Of a stretch of 6,830 bases of DNA, positions 5,872-6,830 are shown one piece after another. How positions within the stretch are numbered: the stretch's first letter is position 1; every line of letters begins with the position of its first letter. The stretch is taken from the NCBI GenBank assembly GCA_017848075.1, contig JAGALG010000058.1, positions 1 through 6,830 of the forward strand, read 5' to 3'. The stretch is from Oscillospiraceae bacterium (GTDB taxonomy: Bacteria > Bacillota > Clostridia > Oscillospirales > Ruminococcaceae). The position numbers were made by a program, and so were the translations under genes. The notes under the pieces are model-generated. The model was given only the letters and a program-made list of their open reading frames with translations, made no database searches and had not been told where the DNA came from.

Positions 5872-6130
5872 GGAACATTCTCCTTTTCTTACATTCGAGT
5901 TGATGTGTTTTCTCAAACGAAAAGACGCAAGGGAGCAGATCCGTGATCTGGCATCCCCCGGCCATAAGGCCGATTCCACTGTTTCTTTGCCTTTTCCGAT
6001 GGGCAGTCCGATGTCATTGCTGCTCTCCCGCCTGTCCGCTTAACAGGTTCGATGCTTTTGAACAGGGTGCCACAGAAGGGTGCTGCGGAGTCCGAACAAT
6101 TACTGTGATACAAACTTTTTTCTTATGAAA
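5872..6130 (-). promoter_or_regulatory. Structured leader region just upstream of fhs, type unknown
   Basis: I found no convincing coding frame or near-consensus promoter. In the minus-strand RNA the following helices can form: an outer GTTCG (6097-6093) with CGAAC (6051-6047); CCGCAG (6088-6083) with CTGTGG (6075-6070); CCTGT with ACAGG (6031-6047); CGGCC-TTAT-GGCCG (5959-5972); and CAGATC-ACG-GATCTG (5936-5950) extended by GGGA/TCCC. The arm CTGCTCCC (5938-5931) can instead pair with GGGAGAGCAG (6029-6020), which would break the last hairpin. Such alternatives are typical of leaders that switch. It matches no riboswitch consensus that I know. Confidence 0.4.
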
Positions 6131-6133
6131 GAG

Positions 6134-6216
6134 AAAAATAAAAAGAAAAGGGATCTGTTCTCCTTTGCTTTTGTCCATGGAACCAACAAGAAGCCCGTCC
6201 GGGAGAAATCCCTTTT
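6134..6216 (-). terminator. Long bipartite hairpin with U-rich tail, terminator candidate
   Basis: Minus strand: AAAAGGGAT (6216-6208) plus TTCTCC (6207-6202) pair with GGAGAA (6163-6158) and ATCCCTTTT (6154-6146), a 15-bp stem with a three-base bulge. The loop can form a further stem, GCTTcTTGT with ACAAAAGC. The 3' side runs into a tract of about 12 U broken by C and A. It could end the upstream RNA or act as an attenuator for fhs. Confidence 0.55.
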
Positions 6217-6219
6217 TCT

Positions 6220-6254
6220 AAAAATCACAGTTCAGATCAAGTCTGAAACCCTGT
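6220..6254 (-). terminator. First terminator-like hairpin of the upstream RNA
   Basis: Minus strand: ACAG (6254-6251), a three-base bulge and TTCAGA (6247-6242) pair with TCTGAA (6236-6231) and CTGT (6230-6227) around a five-base loop, followed by GATTTTTAG. The stem is AU-rich and only moderately stable, so termination may be partial. Confidence 0.5.
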
Positions 6255-6470
6255 TCAAAGTACGAATCGCCACAAATATGGTGGTAGTTTGTGCAGGACG
6301 ATTCGTGTCAGCGGAAACTGTTTGCTGCATGGCAGGGGGAAGCCCGTTTCTGCTGCTCTGAACAGCAGCACTGAAACCCTGACGACGAACCGACAAAGGC
6401 CGGCCGGATGGCTGCTGCAGCAACTGTTATTCCGCGAGAATGCCGCCCAATGAATCTGGGCTGACCGCAC
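6220..6470 (-). ncRNA. Candidate structured RNA of about 250 nt, unrecognised
   Basis: It starts just after a perfect promoter and ends at a terminator-like hairpin. Helices visible on the minus strand: a closing pair GUGCG (6470-6466) with CGUAC (6264-6260); GCCCA/UGGGC (6445-6461); GCGGAA (6435-6430) with UUCCGC (6316-6311); UUGCUGCA (6423-6416) with UGCAGCAA (6329-6322) continuing as GCAG/CUGC; a terminal arm GUUUC-ag-UGCUGCU with AGCAGCA-GAAAC (6346-6377); and ACGAAUCG (6306-6299) with CGAUUCGU (6269-6262), capped by CACAAA/UUUGUG. The closing pair and the last helix compete for 6262-6264. The long interrupted central helix and size recall 6S RNA, but a branched leader of fhs is equally possible. 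No coding frame with a ribosome binding site is present. Confidence 0.5.
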
Positions 6471-6475
6471 TTTTA

Positions 6476-6504
6476 ATTATACTGATGGGAAGGATTCCTG
6501 TCAA
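6476..6504 (-). promoter_or_regulatory. Perfect consensus sigma-A promoter upstream of the unrecognised RNA
   Basis: Minus strand: TTGACA (6499-6504), exactly 17 bases, TATAAT (6476-6481). The predicted start is near 6469-6471. Nothing downstream encodes a protein until fhs, about 600 bases away, so the promoter must drive a noncoding RNA, a very long fhs leader, or both. Confidence 0.85.
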
Positions 6505-6544
6505 CGGCTCCCAGCGGAGTCCAAACAAAATTTGATCATAGCGC

Positions 6545-6579
6545 ACAAAAGCCGCCCCGGACTTTTCCGACGACGGCTT
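6545..6579 (-). terminator. Terminator of the small ORF at the right edge
   Basis: Minus strand: AAGCCGTC (6579-6572) pairs with GGCGGCTT (6556-6549, one G-U), with an inner CGGA/TCCG around AAAG. Only four U follow, a short tract. It lies 12 bases after the ORF stop and separates it from the promoter at 6476-6504. Confidence 0.65.
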
Positions 6580-6590
6580 CATTTTCTCTA

Positions 6591-6830
6591 TTATTGTGCT
6601 TTTTTTATCGAATGAACCGTTAGTACCCCATCGGAAACACGGAAGTGAATATCGTAACCGGCAAAGACCAGTCCATAGATCCGCTCCGGGTCCTCCTGAT
6701 AGGCCGGTCTTGGGTCCTGAGAAAGAACCCCCAACAGTGCCTCCCGTTTGTCCTCCGGCAGCTGTTCCAGTATTTCCTGGGGAATCTCTACTTCCACATG
6801 GTAGTCCTTCTTTTCCGCTGCAAAGCCTCC
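6591..6830 (-). CDS. Small protein with a RelE/ParE-like pattern, 5' end probably outside the window
   Basis: The frame stays open to the window edge (79 visible residues). An internal GTG start at 6797 has a modest AAGGA seven bases upstream, giving a 68-residue product, but the codons before it (KKDYHVEVE) look like a first beta strand, so the true start may be further upstream. The visible pattern is a short strand, a charged helix LPEDKREALLGVL, a DPRP turn, then strands RIYGLVFAGYDIHFRV and GVLTVHSI. This order and the alternating hydrophobic strands recall the RelE/ParE toxin fold. No known catalytic residues can be confirmed and no antitoxin is visible, so activity is not assigned. A terminator follows. 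Confidence 0.55.
   Translation of the reverse strand, partial: GGFAAEKKDYHVEVEIPQEILEQLPEDKREALLGVLSQDPRPAYQEDPERIYGLVFAGYDIHFRVSDGVLTVHSIKKAQ

Larger units (their letters stand above)
6057..6259. repeat. 12-bp perfect inverted repeat in the fhs upstream region
   Basis: TTTGAACAGGGT at 6057-6068 is the exact reverse complement of ACCCTGTTCAAA at 6248-6259, with 179 bases between. In a minus-strand transcript the two could pair. The 6248-6259 copy overlaps the 3' edge of the structured RNA domain and the 5' arm of the first terminator-like hairpin. Confidence 0.7.

Noticed and set aside
4495..5946. A 483-codon open frame on the plus strand opposite fhs
   Set aside because: It is the antisense of the highly conserved fhs gene. 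Its composition (very rich in Cys, Phe, Gln, Val) and absence of any recognisable domain mark it as a shadow frame.
5930..6030. Tetrahydrofolate riboswitch, suggested by GGGAGAGCAG...CTGCTCCC ends and the fhs context
   Set aside because: The conserved inner GUUAAGUG and CGAAGCG-type segments of the THF aptamer are not between the arms; the only GTTAAGCG lies outside them.
6010..6047. SRP RNA domain IV, suggested by CAGG...GGGA...AGCAGC
   Set aside because: The universally kept stem closing the GNRA loop is missing and the flanks do not pair as helix 8.
6041..6054. tRNA T-loop-like GGTTCGATGC on the plus strand
   Set aside because: No acceptor, anticodon or D arms surround it.
5945..6100. 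A second ZTP, glycine or T-box element upstream of fhs
   Set aside because: No CCGNCTGGGC-type P3 motif, no glycine aptamer core and no T-box GGNUGGNACC sequence could be found.
5913..6113. A 66-codon minus-strand frame overlapping the fhs leader
   Set aside because: No ribosome binding site and no family resemblance; it coincides with RNA-like inverted repeats.
6014..6178. A 54-codon minus-strand frame (MDKSKGEQIP...) upstream of fhs, considered as a leader peptide
   Set aside because: No ribosome binding site precedes the ATG, the frame crosses the U-rich terminator tail, and its composition is not protein-like.
1..6830. CRISPR arrays, insertion sequences, phage or mobile-element genes
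   Set aside because: No spaced repeat series, transposase, integrase or terminal inverted repeats are present; the region looks like ordinary chromosome.

Overview
The window looks like chromosomal DNA from an anaerobic low-to-mid GC Firmicute of class Clostridia, perhaps near Oscillospiraceae/Ruminococcaceae. The grounds are strong AGGAGG-type ribosome binding sites, consensus sigma-A promoters, U-tailed intrinsic terminators, a PadR/DUF1700/DUF4097 cassette, formate-tetrahydrofolate ligase and a ZTP (pfl-type) riboswitch. Genus cannot be assigned from this sequence. Almost every gene is on the minus strand; only acpP is on the plus strand.

Layout from left to right. Positions 1-1035 (minus) hold a small regulatory/membrane operon: padR, a DUF1700 (HAAS-type) membrane protein and the start of a DUF4097-type protein that runs off the window. 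Its perfect -35/-10 promoter is covered by palindromes, probably the PadR operator. Positions 1175-2511 (minus) hold aroE and aroK, two shikimate-pathway genes with an ATGA overlap, their own promoter upstream and an intrinsic terminator downstream. A 311-base divergent spacer (2512-2822) carries the aroE promoter and two acpP promoters. acpP (2823-3053, plus) ends at a strong terminator that faces the terminator of the next minus-strand gene.

Positions 3152-6504 (minus) form a one-carbon/formate module. fhs (4195-5871) makes 10-formyl-tetrahydrofolate from formate. Downstream of it, a formate/nitrite-transporter-family channel (3152-3964) has its own promoter and a clear ZTP riboswitch followed by an intrinsic terminator that shares bases with the aptamer. 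The inferred logic is that low 10-formyl-THF raises ZTP, the terminator is disrupted, the channel is made, formate enters and Fhs restores 10-formyl-THF.

The most unusual part is the 719-base stretch upstream of fhs (5872-6590) with no convincing gene. It has a perfect consensus minus-strand promoter (6476-6504), a roughly 250-nt RNA with many nested helices, two terminator-like hairpins, and a fhs-proximal leader that can form mutually exclusive pairings. I do not recognise this RNA. It could be a 6S-like sRNA, or a long attenuated leader controlling fhs. The window ends in the 3' part of a small ORF with a RelE/ParE-like pattern.
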